Source of the DNA: Paulinella micropora
Taxonomy: Eukaryota; Cercozoa; Imbricatea; Euglyphida; Paulinellidae
Reading direction: 5' to 3'
DNA: 64,000 bases
Assembly: GCA_019918135.1 (NCBI GenBank)
Contig: WBZZ01000044.1
Coordinates: forward strand, 1 to 64,000
Positions within the stretch are counted from its first letter, which is position 1. Each line of letters starts with the position of its first letter. Of this stretch, positions 49,771 through 60,290 are shown piece after piece. The notes under the pieces are model-generated. The model had not been told where the DNA came from. It was given only the letters and a program-made list of their open reading frames with translations, and made no database searches. Both the position numbers and the translations under genes were made by a program.

Positions 49771-51779
49771 TTAGGTTTCCGGGGGAGGCTCGAGGAGAGA
49801 AGACAACTAGAACAGAGGAAGGGAACGGGAGGATAAAATAAACGGGACGAAAAAAGAGGGGCGGGGCAAGGGTAACTCCCCTTCCCCCCCCCTACTCTGC
49901 TGATGTTGATCCTCCCGTCCTCTTTCTCCTCCCGTTCCCTCGCCTAGTTGGGAAGAAGGGGGAGGGGGGAGGGAGGACTGCCGTTTGCACTCAACCCCCA
50001 GGGGCGCGCCAAGAATGTATAAATTTTTTGTTATTAAAGCTCGACAAAGCCTTACACTTGGCATTGAGAACTAAGAGAGTGAGAGGGAAGAGGCCGGGGA
50101 GGAGGAAGCATGGATTGTTTTAGTCCCCCGTCTGAGGATCGGGAGCGGGAGAGGGAAGGGGGAGGGTAGGGGCGCGCTAAGAATGTACAAGAAAAAACTA
50201 ATAAAAAAAATTACTGACAAAATTTTAATCTTGGCACTGAGAACTAAGAGAGGGAGAGAGGAGGGGAGAAGCACGGGCCGTCTGAGACTCGGGAGCGGGA
50301 GTGGGAAGAGGGAGGGGGGGGGAGCCGAAGAATACGCAAAATACGCTGAATTAAAGGTCACACTTGACACTGAGAATTAGGAGAGGGAAGGGCAGGGGAG
50401 CGCAGAAATTTTTTTGTAACTTCTGCGCCTTTCCCTTCCCCCTCCCCCCTGCTTTTTGAGTTCCCTGTGCTCAGGGGGAGGGGAGGCACAAGACAAATTT
50501 AAAAGAGAGAGGGCGAGGGGGGCACCCTGGGAGAAGTGGCACCCTGTCTAAGAACAGGGACGAGAGAGCAAAGAGGCAGAGGGAGGGACAAGCACGATCT
50601 GTCCTTGGCTCCCCCCCCCCATCCCATCCAAGAACGGAGAGCGGCAGAAAGAAGAGGGAAGGGGAGGGGAGGGTGGCAGGAAAAATCTTTGGATGCAGGG
50701 GGGGGGCGCCCCGGCATGAACTTAGTTTTGTGTTCAGTTCTGCCCCTTGCTCTTTGAGCCCCCGGGCTCAGGGGAGGGGAGGCACAAAACAAATTTAAAG
50801 AAGAGAGGGGGAAGGGGGAGCGGGGAGGGCAGGGGCGCGCTAAGAATGTACAAAAAAAATTAATAAAATCCCTGACAAGGTTTTAATCTTGGCACTGAGA
50901 ACTAAGAGAAAAAGAGGGAAGGGGCAGGGGGAGGGGGAAGCACCATCTGTCTTTCCCCCCTCTCCGTCTGAGAGCAGGGAGCAGGAAAGGGAAGGGGGCG
51001 CGCCAAGAAAACGCAAATATTTTTTTAATTAAAGCTCGACGGTCTTACACTTGGCACTGAGAACTATGCGAGGGAGAGGGAAGAGAGAGAGAGAGGGGGG
51101 GGGTTAGTGGAGGCGTTTTATGTATTTATTTCCTTTGTAGCTTCTGCCCTTCCCCTCCCCCGTCCCCTGCCCCTCGAGCCCCCTGGGCTAAGGGAGGGGG
51201 AGAGCACGAATTGTCTAATCCCCCGTCTGAGAACATGGAGTGGGAGAGGGAAGGGGAGGGTAGGGGCGCGCTAAGAATGTACAAGCAAAAATTAATAAAA
51301 AGAATCACTGACAAAATTTTAATTTTGGCACTGAGAACTAAGAGAGAGAGAAAAAAAAGGGGGAGGGGGGGGCGCGCCAAGAATTTGTAAAATACGCTGA
51401 ATTAAAGCTAGACAAAGCCTCACACTTGATACTGACAGCTAGGAGAGGGAGAGGGAAGAGGCGGGGAGGCGCCAGGAAAGTGCGAAATTTTTTTTTCCCT
51501 TGATAGAGCTCGACACAGTCTTATACTTGACACTGAGAAACCAGCCCGCAGGCGCGGGCTGAAGGGGGAACAAAAATAAGTGCACTTTTTTTAGGAGCCC
51601 ACAGATGGGGGGGGGGCGCCCCCCCCTTTCCATTTTTTCTCCCCTCCCCCTTGAGCCCCCTGAGCCCGGGGGGCTCAAAGAACAGGGGAAGGGCAAGGGG
51701 GGAGGGGGAGAGCGCAGAGGCTACCAAAAAATGCAACGCCTCAGCTAAGCCTCCCAATAACGGGCGCCCCCCCCCCATC
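49771..51779. repeat. module mosaic
   Basis: Minus gene-end motifs at about 50035, 50212, 50350, 50868, 51035, 51295, 51410 and 51510, several AAGCACGAATTGTCT/CGTCTGAGAACAGGGAG blocks, GAGCCCC palindromes (50755, 51176, 51653) and a CCAGCCCGCAGGCGCGGGCTG hairpin at about 51541. No gene. Confidence 0.5.
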
Positions 51780-52090
51780 AGATAGGATTGGAGCCGGAAG
51801 CTGTGGAAAGAAAACTCTTGGGCGCCGAGCGCGCCCGGTCTTGCGAACAGGCGCAGGGCTTCCAAGGTCGGCCGCGCGATGCGTTCGAAGTTGGGCCGTT
51901 CCGAAATGCTGTCCAGGCAGATGCGTGACGTGGCGGAACCAGGGAAAGGGCCAGCGTCAGCCACCGCTGCGGCAAAAGGTAGGCACGAAGCTGCTGTTGC
52001 CAGGCTTCTCGACGTCCGCAGCAGCGGTGCTAGGTCCTGTCGCGCCAGCAACCCGGCCCCGTGCGAGAAAAACAGTGGACGCATCTTTCT
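51780..52090 (-). pseudogene. shrunken copy of the 781-residue LRR gene
   Basis: Pieces of the 25938-28283 gene lie end to end in the same order with large internal deletions: the FSFHSFRLQSY region, then short pieces of the middle, then the N-terminal GAGLLARQDLAPLLRTSRS region close to the start codon. It sits inside repeat mosaic. This is a clear deletion-decay fossil of a host or viral LRR gene. Confidence 0.7.
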
Positions 52091-53490
52091 CCTAGGAAAG
52101 TGCGAAACTTTGTTATTAAAGCTGGAGAGAGAGGGAAGAGGCATGGGTCCCAAGAGTGGGGCGCCAAGCTGGTCAATTGCCACAAGGGCAGGGAGTTTTT
52201 CTGTTTTTGCAACAGCACACTCTTGGCCCGTGTGGGCCGCGAAGTCGCCTAGCCTGAGGGAAGAGGGCGGCCCTCCCCCAAAAAAAACTCGCGGAAAATG
52301 GAGCCCCCTGAGCCCGGGGGAGAGGCGCCAAGAAAGTGATGAATTTTTTATTAAAGTTTGACGGTCTTGCACTTGGCGTTCAGAACTAAGAGAGGGAGAG
52401 GGAAGGAGCAGGGGGGGGGAGGAGCACGGATTGTCTTAGCCCCCATCTCCGTCTGAAAATTTAGACAGGGAGAGATAAGGGGGGGTGGGAGAGGGGCTTA
52501 GTGGAGGCGTTTCATGTATTTATTTTTTGTAGCTTCGGCGCCCTTTTCCTCCCCCTTTCCCTGCTCTTTGAGCCCCCTGGGCTCAGGGGAGAGAAGAGGG
52601 GAGGGTGGCAGAAAGGATTTTTGCATACGGGGGGGGAGCGCCAAAGGGGGGGGGGGGGGCGGCCCCCCCCCTCAAATCGGACCCGACAGATGGAAGGGGG
52701 GGGGGGGCGCTCCGGCATGGGCTCAGTGGCATCTTCTTGGTTTTGTTTCAGTTCTGCCCCTGCTCTTTGAGCCCCCCGGGCTCAGGGTGGCTGCGGCGGA
52801 TGGATGGGCGGTGGTCAATGTACCAGGTGGACAAGGTCCTCAGTGCCAAGTGTAAAAACTTTGTTGAGCTTTAATAAAAAAAAATGCCACATTCTTGACA
52901 CCCCCTTGCCTTTTCGGCTATACGGCCCCCGACGATGTCTTGTCAGTGCCATGGCTCGGCCACCGTGCACAAGATTTTGCGGGAATATTGTGAATATGAA
53001 AAGAGGAAAATAAAATTGCTGACAAAAAGAAAAGACGAAAGGAAAAGAGCAAGAAAAGAAGGCGGGGCAAAAGAAAAAAAAGACGCCTTCTTCTCTGCTC
53101 CTCTCCGTTCCCTTTTCCCTTACCCTGCCTCGACCCCTTTGACCTTGCTGGTACAAGTTACGCTTCAGCGTCTTAAAACTTTTGTCAAGGATTTTATTAA
53201 ATTTTTTTTTGTACACCGGCGAAGCACGCCAGTAGCGTGCGAGCGCAGCTTTTGGGCGGCAGGCTGCGGCTGGCTTTTGTGGGAACCTTTTCGATCTTAA
53301 TCAGGTCAGGCACGGCAAATTGCTCGCAGGGAGTCCTCTTACGACACTGTTAACGAGCACCGAGTCTTGGCGTCCGGCGGCACTGTTACGATCATTCAGG
53401 TGTCTCTAACCAGCGGCCAGATGTAGTCTGGTAATCACAAGCAGCAGCCAGCAAGAGTGCTCGACCAGTTGGTTTCTGTCCAAAGCCCAG
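52091..53490. repeat. module mosaic
   Basis: GAGCCCC palindromes (52303, 52568, 52767), a minus gene-end motif at 52355, plus ones at 52842 and 53160, a broken transposon-like unit (52790-53010), and at 53222-53260 a short match to the 38.3/38.6 kb direct repeat. Bases 53260-53490 have ordinary composition but no supported gene. Confidence 0.45.
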
Positions 53491-54950
53491 CTCATTGTGT
53501 TTGGGCCGAGAGAGGAGACGAGAAAACAACCGGAAAAGGCAGCGTTTCCCGACATTTTTGGCAGTACTGCCCTTTTTTCGGCCATATCACGCGCCCTAGC
53601 CCCACCGGACGGCACAATCTGGCGCCAAATGAACCGGCCGTTCCGGGGGCTAGCAGAGAAACCGGGCGTTTTCCCGCGGAGAGAAACGGTACGCCTTTTT
53701 TTTTACCCGCACGAAATGTTTTTTCGGCCCTCTTGCCTCCCCCCTTCTCCCCTTCCCTGGCGGTAGGGGAGTGACAGAGCGGGGCGACGAAAGTGAGAGG
53801 GGCGACGTAAGTGAGAGGGGCGACGTAAGTGAGCGGGGCGACACAAGTGAGCGGGGCGACACAAGTGAGAGGGAGGGGGAGGACGTCTTCCTCACGGCAG
53901 CCCAGCCGGGCGTCTGTGTGGGATTTTCTTTTGCGCAAGTAGGCCTTGGCGCCAAATTGGCACTTACGGCCGTTTCCCCGGGAAGTCTAAGATGCACTGC
54001 CTTTTTCGACCGTATCACATGCCCTACCCCCCTCGGGCGGCACAATTTAGCGCCAAATGAACCGGCCGTCCCGAAGGTTAACAGAAAAACCGGGCGTTTT
54101 CCCGCGGAGAGAAACGGTACGCCTTTTTTTTGCTTGCACGAAATGTTTTTTCGACTCTCTTGTCTCCCCCCTTCCCTAGCGGTAGGGGAGTGACAGAGCG
54201 GGGCGACGAAAGTGAGCGGGGCGACGTAAGTGAGCGGGGCGACGCAAGTGAGCGGGCGACGTAAGTGAGCGGGGCGACGCAAGTGAGCGGGCGACGTAAT
54301 GAGCGGGCGACACAAGTAGCGGGGCGACACAAGTGAGAGGGACGACGCAAGTGAGAGGGAGGGCTACAACAGGTCCTCACGGCAGCCCAGCCGGGCGTCT
54401 GTGTGGGATTTTCTTTTGCGCAAGTAGGCCTTGGCGCCAAATTGGCACTTACGGCCGTTTCCCGGGAAGTCTAAGATGCACTGCCTTTTTCAACCGTATC
54501 ACACGCCCTACCCCCCCCGGTGGCACAATTTAGCGCCAAATGAACCGGCCGTCCCGGAGGTTAACAGAAAAACCGGGCGTTTTCCCGCGGAGAGAAACGG
54601 TACGCCTTTTTTTTTACTCGCACGAAATGTTTTTTCGACTCTCTTGCCTCCCCCCTTCCCTAGCGGTAGGGGAGTGACACAGCGGGGCGACGCAAGTGAG
54701 CGGGGCGACACAAATGAGAGGGACGACGTAAGTGAGAGGGAGGGCTACAACAGGTCTTCCTCACGGCAGCCCAGCCGGGCGTCTGTGTGGGATTTTCTTT
54801 CGCGCAAGTAGATTTTGGCGCCAATCTGGCGCTTACGGTTGTTTCCCCCCCAAAAAAAGCTTTGGCGCGCTTTGCATGTTTTTTGAGGTAGAGCTGCTCT
54901 TTTTCAGCCGGGTTCGGGCCCAAGCGAAGAAGCGCGCAAAGAACGTATTT
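53491..54950. repeat. three TTTGGCGCCAAA modules with GAGCGGGGCGAC minisatellites
   Basis: Three units of about 440 bases each: GGCGCCAAAT palindrome, AACGGTACGCCTTTTTTT, GCACGAAATGTTTTTTCG, GCGGTAGGGGAGTGACA, a minisatellite, then CACGGCAGCCCAGCCGGGCG and TTTTCTTTTGCGCAAGTAG. Minisatellite arrays are at 53771-53876, 54187-54362 and 54676-54742, unit about 18 bases (GTGAGCGGGGCGACACAA), which is why both strands show false open frames of repeated Arg/Gly/Asp or Pro/Ser. Inverted relative to 35.2-36.0 kb. Confidence 0.65.
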
Positions 54951-55011
54951 AATTTTTTTCATTAAAAAGTCGACCGTGCTTTGCTGGCCGATTGTGATAG
55001 CTCAGGATGAA

Positions 55012-55206
55012 CTAAATAAAGTATTGCCGATTCGTGCGCCAAAATCCAGTAGTTACATGTCTTTTGCAGGTCGGCACGATGAAGTGAAACCATTTGCCGG
55101 GCGCAGCATACTGAACAAGAATATCAAAAGGCTGCTGATATACAAAAAGAGATAGGCCGGTAGTTCCGTGGCGGCGGCAACTCGATTTGTTGATTAAGCT
55201 GAACAA
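55012..55206 (-). pseudogene. short coding-like remnant
   Basis: The minus strand reads LSLFVYQQPFDILVQYAAPG and KWFHFIVPTCKRHVTTGFWR without an ATG. The phrase GATATACAAAAAGAGA on the plus strand (55136-55151) is the leader motif, so a plus-strand leader may also be present. No family recognised. Confidence 0.3.
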
Positions 55207-55361
55207 AATGCCGCGTGAGACTCCAGACTCCAGTACGGTAGAGTCCAGTGCCCCTAATTTACGCCGCAGACTTAGCTCCGCGGTTCAGTCCCCGAGACAG
55301 TACAAGGGCGGCCAGAATTGATGGAACATAAAGAGAGGGAAAGAGGTGAGAGCGAGACAGA

Positions 55362-55530
55362 GATGGCGGCGTTCGACCGAGACGGCGTACTTTAATATCA
55401 GCACCTGGCGCTGAGCCTGGGCTGCACAGACTTGCAGGCTCTGAGCCAGACCCGCGGAGATCGGCATCGCAGGGCGGGGGGCGCGCGTGTCGTTGCTGCT
55501 TTGCTTGCACGCGGCCTTGGACCGTAAGAC
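55362..55530 (+). pseudogene. N-terminal fragment of the 674-residue LRR gene
   Basis: Starts with the same GAGATGGCGGCGTTCGA(C/T)CGAGA context as 31331 and follows that gene through the F-box-like region (CAGCACCTGGCGCTGAGCCT, GGCATCGCAGGGCGGG), then stops. A broken partial copy. Confidence 0.7.
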
Positions 55531-55724
55531 AGCTTTGTCGGCCAGAAGAGGACGGTGAGAGCAGAAAAAAGTTAAGACCTTGCGAGGGATTGCCCGAGAC
55601 AATAAACCAAAAGTCAAGAACATTTTTTTTATTCAGAGCCTGACAGTTTCCCCGCCATGTTAATTGTTTAGTAATTAATAAAACTTATCTTAATTATCTT
55701 CTTGGCGCTTCTAGTTTTGGGGGT
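55531..55724. other. AT-rich spacer
   Basis: No gene. AATAAAACTTATCTTAATTA at 55676 lies just past the stop of the minus-strand gene and may serve as a 3' signal. Confidence 0.35.
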
Positions 55725-56228
55725 CTAACTTTTTTGTTGTCTCTGTAATTTCGTAGGATACAGTTTGTTGGTGATAAGGCGTGCCAAAACGTCAGGCTTG
55801 GTGTCCGCGTTTCGCTGCACGTAGTCAACAAGCCGTGCCACAGGCCAGAACAAGTTGAGCAGGTAATCTTCCAGCATGACTATGCAAGTTAGCAGTGTCT
55901 CATCATGAAATGTGATTGTTTGCTCTCGCGCTAGCGAGCAGGCTTTGCGGCAAATGTACCCAGGGTGCGGATATTGTGTCTTTGAATTCCACAGCGCCTG
56001 CCCCAACGCCCTTTCGAGCTCGTGCCCTAGCTTGTACATAACCTGTCGGATGCCTTGGCGCACGAAATACTCTTGCACGCGTAGCTTTAGCTGGGCTGGG
56101 TTTGTCGGAGAAATGGCATTTCGTATGACTATAAAGGCAGCGGCCGGGGGTAATTTCTTTACATTCAGACGCAAAGCTAGGGCTTTGACCTTTTGTATAA
56201 AGCCACGCAGAGCCTTTATTACGGTCAT
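55725..56228 (-). CDS. unknown 167-residue protein with possible histone-fold half
   Basis: The ATG at 56228 (MTVIKALRGFIQKVKALALR) is preferred because codons upstream are C-run artefacts. The C-terminal half, residues about 88-160, reads YPHPGYICRKACSLAREQTI, TFHDETLLTCIVMLEDYLLN and LFWPVARLVDYVQRNADTKP. The helix lengths, the LE-Y...L long helix, the basic T-K-P turn and the final DVLARLI helix follow the layout of a histone fold, closest to H2A. The first half is also three helices with basic surfaces, so a histone doublet like those of some amoeba viruses is conceivable. This is an inference from pattern alone; a general helical DNA-binding protein is the alternative. Confidence 0.5.
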   Translation of the reverse strand: MTVIKALRGFIQKVKALALRLNVKKLPPAAAFIVIRNAISPTNPAQLKLRVQEYFVRQGIRQVMYKLGHELERALGQALWNSKTQYPHPGYICRKACSLAREQTITFHDETLLTCIVMLEDYLLNLFWPVARLVDYVQRNADTKPDVLARLITNKLYPTKLQRQQKS

Positions 56229-56369
56229 ACACTTCTTTTCTTTTCTGCGTTGCCCAACAACCAAAGGACGGGCAAGGGGGAGGGGTGGCAAAGAGGGGGG
56301 GGGAGGGGGAGAAGGGGGGGGGGAGTGCTCCCACCCCCGTTCTCCTCTGCATCCCAAATTTTTTTCTTC

Positions 56370-56432
56370 TACTTTTCACATTTTTCCTATTTCCGCAGAT
56401 CTTGCGCACCGTGCTCCAGCGCAGCCCTGCGG
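56370..56432 (+). mobile_element. left end of a transposon-like unit
   Basis: CTTTTCACATTTTTCCTATT, TCCGCAGATCTTGCGCACCG and TGCTCCAGCGCAGCCCTGCG; the rest of the unit is absent. It ends 26 bases before the ATG at 56458, so it may supply the leader of that gene. Confidence 0.5.
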
Positions 56433-56457
56433 CAAAGTACGTCGCGAAAAAATACCC

Positions 56458-57282
56458 ATGCACACAAAATTTGCTACGTGGGATAAATCCAGTCGATACG
56501 TTAAAGATGACGGACAACCTGTCGTGATCTCCTACGAATTTTCTATTGACAAGTTGAACAACGATTGGCGAAAAGCGCCGATTGAGTTAGCAGAAAAGAC
56601 GCGTCAGATTTCGGTAATTACACCAGAACCCATGTTTGTAGCAATGGAGATAGCCAACATGAACGAAATTCAAGATGGCATCAAGTCTCAATCTACCAAA
56701 ATCCAACAAGCAACAAAACGTCTGGAGCAAGAAAAAGAGCAACTGCGCTGGGCCCTACGGAACGAATCCGTACAACTAGCAGAAGCAAGAGTCGAGAAAC
56801 AACTAAAAGATTTAAGCTTGCTGCAGCAGCAGGTAGATCAGTACTCGGCTCGGGTAAGGATGCTTCAAGCGAAGGCGGGACGAGCTACAGAAATACAGCG
56901 AATTACACCAGAGCAGAGGCAGCAAGTGGTATCCATGATAAAACCTTTAGAAGACTGTACGATACAAAAGGATACAAAGAGCGCGACAGGGGAGGAAGTA
57001 GCGACAGGGGACGGAGAGGAGATGCTAAATATTCTGAACAAATGGGATTCGCCCGTGTTTCCACCACCCGACTTTGAGGCACGCGCTAAAAGTTACTTGG
57101 AATTCAAATGGATTCCTAAACATCGATGGTACGATGGCGATGATTGGCGGCGTGAATCCGGGAAGAATATGGCGTATTTCTTTTTAGTGACCCTTCGACG
57201 TATACGTACAGTCAGACCGTCGTTAGAGGAAAGTTTGCAACCCGTGATCGAGTTGGCACAAGAGAAATGGCCTATTTATTGA
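56458..57282 (+). CDS. coiled-coil protein, 274 residues
   Basis: The ATG at 56458 gives MHTKFATWDKSSRYVKDDGQ; the open frame extends upstream, but only through the opposite-strand gene and a repeat end. Residues about 72-150 form a long coiled coil (IKSQSTKIQQATKRLEQEKE, AEARVEKQLKDLSLLQQQVD). The N-terminal region (VVISYEFSIDKLNNDWRKAP) and C-terminal region (YLEFKWIPKHRWYDGDDWRR, MAYFFLVTLRRIRTVRPSLE) look globular. It is less GC-rich than the LRR genes. No family recognised; a structural or scaffolding role is plausible. Confidence 0.7.
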   Translation: MHTKFATWDKSSRYVKDDGQPVVISYEFSIDKLNNDWRKAPIELAEKTRQISVITPEPMFVAMEIANMNEIQDGIKSQSTKIQQATKRLEQEKEQLRWALRNESVQLAEARVEKQLKDLSLLQQQVDQYSARVRMLQAKAGRATEIQRITPEQRQQVVSMIKPLEDCTIQKDTKSATGEEVATGDGEEMLNILNKWDSPVFPPPDFEARAKSYLEFKWIPKHRWYDGDDWRRESGKNMAYFFLVTLRRIRTVRPSLEESLQPVIELAQEKWPIY

Positions 57283-57360
57283 ATTATTGGTGACAGCTGC
57301 TGCGCGTAGCAAAACATCACCATTTTCTTCTTCTCTTTCCTCAGCCTCTTTTTAAAAAAA

Positions 57361-58842
57361 CTATTGTTTAACTTGCAAACCGGGCCTGGCCTGCTTAAGC
57401 CGATGCAACATCTCTTCTGGCGGAATTCCGTACTCGCTGAACGTAACCTTCCGCAACGCTCGGCAATGCCTCAGCTCGGCAATGTCTGCATTGAAACAGC
57501 ACCAATTAAATTCTAGTTCTTGCAGCCTATGACACTGCTTTAACTCGGAGAGAATCGAGTCGGTTATGAGGTATAACCTTAACACTAGCCGTTGTAGGCT
57601 CTTGCAGCCTGCGAGTCCCGTAGGTAAGCTCCTAAATATATTTGTACTGATTGGAATTCCACAGCGCGACAGTTTCAAAGCGCGAAGCGAGCGAAACGCA
57701 TGCAGTACATTGAGGTCTGCAAATAGATTGGCCTGTCCCAAACGCAGTTCTTGGAGCGCGGGGCAGCGCTGCAATTTAGCCAAGCCCCGCAGGGTGATGC
57801 CTTTACACTCTGATAGGCACAGGGCCTGCAGGCCCTGCAAGCCGACTATTTCGTCAAGCAGCTCATCCGAAAAGTCACGGTCAAGAGCTAGCCTGAGCTG
57901 TGTGAGGTTTTTATTAAGCGCCCTTATTTCAGGTGCTGAGAGGGGCCCAAAGTCTAACAAGTCCAGCTCCTGTAGCTTCGCAAGCGAAGGCAGTTGCTGA
58001 AGGACGCTCGTAGGTAATTTGCGCAATGTCAGCCCCGTGATCTGCAGGTTCTGCAGGCCGGAGCCATTGATTTGGCCGCAAGAGGCTAGGCAGAGTTTCT
58101 TGAGTTTAGGCATCGAGCATAGGTGTGCCAGCCCTCTGTCTGTAATCTGATCACACTGGTGAAGCGCCAGGTTCTCTAATTGCTGCAGCTCCTGCAAAGC
58201 CCGGAGGTTTTTGTCTTGGACGCTTTGGCGCGAAATCACGAGTGACTGAAGAGTCCGGGTGTGCCGGCTGTCACGCAGAGACAGGCAGATGTTAGTGCTG
58301 CCTCTTGCCACTAGGTTGTGGATGCAACCAAACTCGTCCAGGGCCTTATTTTCTTGCCGCAATCGATCAGAGTGCCATTCGCCCTCCAAGATCAAGGTTT
58401 CTATCGTAATTCTGTCTAGGGAATAGCCCTGGTAGTCCGACCAGCGTTGGCGGTCTTGGTAGTAGGGCCGTTCTAGCACCAACTGTTGTAAAGGCCATTT
58501 AGCTTTGAGGCAGCCGCGAGTAAAGAACCTAAGTATTCTTCTGTGCTGCTCGTTTGAGAACTCTAGGCGGGGTGGCTGCTCGTAGTTTCTCCAGAAGGCA
58601 GGCCCCTGGACTAAAGCCAAGGAATCTCGACACGCGAGAGCGAACCTGCCGGCTTCCTCTGCGCCTGCCAGGTCTCTCACCAGTGGCCAGAGATTGTCGG
58701 GCAGTTTGAACAGCCAGCGAGACTGCTCGACGGCCGGCTCGTTCGTTTCGGTTTTTTTGTGTGGCCTGGTCTGTGCTGCAGGGAGGCGCGGCGAGAGAGG
58801 GGCGGTCCCGCGAGTGGGTCGTGTTGAACTCCTCAGAGTCAT
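57361..58842 (-). CDS. F-box/LRR protein with cysteine-containing repeats
   Basis: 493 residues from the ATG at 58842. A basic, Pro-rich first 40 residues is followed by an F-box: FKLPDNLWPLVRDLAGAEEA and ALACRDSLALVQGPAFWRNY. At least seven repeats of the cysteine-containing LRR type come next: LENLALHQCDQITDRGLAHL, LKKLCLASCGQINGSGLQNL, LQALCLSECKGITLRGLAKL, LQELRLGQANLFADLNVLHA, LRALKLSRCGIPI and LQELEFNWCCFNADIAELRH. This is the arrangement of FBXL/GRR1-type proteins, which bind Skp1 through the F-box and a substrate through the LRR arc in an SCF ubiquitin ligase. The frame is uninterrupted. It converges on the coiled-coil gene with a 78-base gap. Confidence 0.85.
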   Translation of the reverse strand: MTLRSSTRPTRGTAPLSPRLPAAQTRPHKKTETNEPAVEQSRWLFKLPDNLWPLVRDLAGAEEAGRFALACRDSLALVQGPAFWRNYEQPPRLEFSNEQHRRILRFFTRGCLKAKWPLQQLVLERPYYQDRQRWSDYQGYSLDRITIETLILEGEWHSDRLRQENKALDEFGCIHNLVARGSTNICLSLRDSRHTRTLQSLVISRQSVQDKNLRALQELQQLENLALHQCDQITDRGLAHLCSMPKLKKLCLASCGQINGSGLQNLQITGLTLRKLPTSVLQQLPSLAKLQELDLLDFGPLSAPEIRALNKNLTQLRLALDRDFSDELLDEIVGLQGLQALCLSECKGITLRGLAKLQRCPALQELRLGQANLFADLNVLHAFRSLRALKLSRCGIPISTNIFRSLPTGLAGCKSLQRLVLRLYLITDSILSELKQCHRLQELEFNWCCFNADIAELRHCRALRKVTFSEYGIPPEEMLHRLKQARPGLQVKQ

Positions 58843-60290
58843 GGCCAGAAAATAACTGAATTCCCTTTTTGTTTACGCGTCTACAGTTCCTTGCTTATAA
58901 GTTTGATGGACGGGCAGTAGTCCATGTACCAGGTGGACAAGGGTTCACGAACTCGACGGCGTCCTGTCCGTGCCATGGCTCGGCCACCGTGCGCAAAATC
59001 TGCGGAAATATAAAAAATATGAAATCAGGAAAAAAAAATTTTTTTTGCCCGACAACCAAAGAAACAGACCGGGGAAGGGGGAAGGCAAAGGGGAGGGAGG
59101 GAGAGAAAGAGGGGGGAAGAAGTGGCAGGGGTGTGCCCCCCTGCGTCCCCTCCCGCCCCGCTGTTCCCCTTGTCCCCTGCTAACCCCCTTCCCTCTCTCT
59201 CTTCCTTGTTTGTGCGTGCAAACGCATTCCAATTTTTTCTTCTCACTTGTCATAGTTTTCATATTTCCGCAGATCTTGCGCGCCGCGCTCTAGCACGACT
59301 CTATGGCGGATGGATCGCTGGTGGTCGCTCTGCCAGATGGACAAGGGCCTCATGACTCCCGACGGCGCCCTGTCCGTGCCATGGAACAAGCACGAATTGT
59401 CTTTCTCTCTCCCCCCCCCCCCCCCCCCCCGTCTGAGAGCAGGGAGTGGGAGAGGAAAGGGGACAGAGAGAGTGCGCCAAGAAAGTGCAAATTTTTTATT
59501 AAAGCTGGATGGTCTTACACTTGGCGCTGAGAGAGAGAGGGACAAGCCCTGCTCTGACCCGATGTCCAAGCCGGTTCCCGATTCTTAGCAGACGGTGAGC
59601 CTCCACTGCGCCAATAAAGTGCGAAAAAAAAGTTTGTTTTAAATTAAAACTGGACAAAGTTTTACACTTGACACTGAGAACAGGGCAGGGGCGCGCTAAA
59701 AAATTTACAATTAAAAAATTCCTGGCAAAGTTGGGCACTGAGAACTAGGAGAGGGGGAGGAAGGAGGCAGGGGAGGGGACAAGCACGATATGTCTATGCA
59801 TCTCCCCCCTGTCATGTCGGAAGCCATGGCTCGGCCACCGTGCGCAAGGTCAGAAAAATATGAAAAATATGAAATCAGGTAAAAAAAATTTTTGCCCGAC
59901 AACCAAAGGACGAGCGAGGGGGAGGGGGAGGCAAAGAGGAGGGCGAAAGAGGAAGGGGAGGAGGGAAGGGGAGGGGGATGCTCTCCCACCCCCCGTTCTT
60001 CCCTCTTTCCCTTGTCCCCTGTCGCACCCCATCGCCCCTTGTTTGCGCGTGCAAACGCATCCCAAAATTTTTTCTTCTACTTTTCATATTTCATATTTCC
60101 GCAGATCTTGCGCACCTTGCTCCAGCACGATCCTGCGGCGGATGGATGGGTGGTCGCTGTGCCAGATGGACAAGGGCCTCACGACTCCCGACGGCGGCGC
60201 CCTATCATGGAAGAAGCACGAATTGTCTTTCTCTCCCCCCACACCCCCTCGTCTGAGAGCAGGGAGTGGGAGAGGGAAAGCTTCTGGTTT
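58843..60290. repeat. module mosaic
   Basis: Transposon-like unit right half (58905-59030), left half (59240-59380), right end (59822-59880) and left half (60080-60209). GTTTGTGCGTGCAAAC and GTTTGCGCGTGCAAAC palindromes at 59208 and 60041, minus gene-end motifs at 59495, 59648 and 59716, and a 20-base C run at 59410. No gene. Confidence 0.5.

Noticed and set aside
53771-53876. Possible CRISPR array
   Set aside because: The repeats are directly abutting with no unique spacers, and no cas-like gene is present.
53755-54360. Long open frames with repeated Glu-Arg-Gly-Asp or Ser-Pro-Arg units
   Set aside because: They are the 18-base minisatellite read in frame. All frames on both strands are open and no start context is present.
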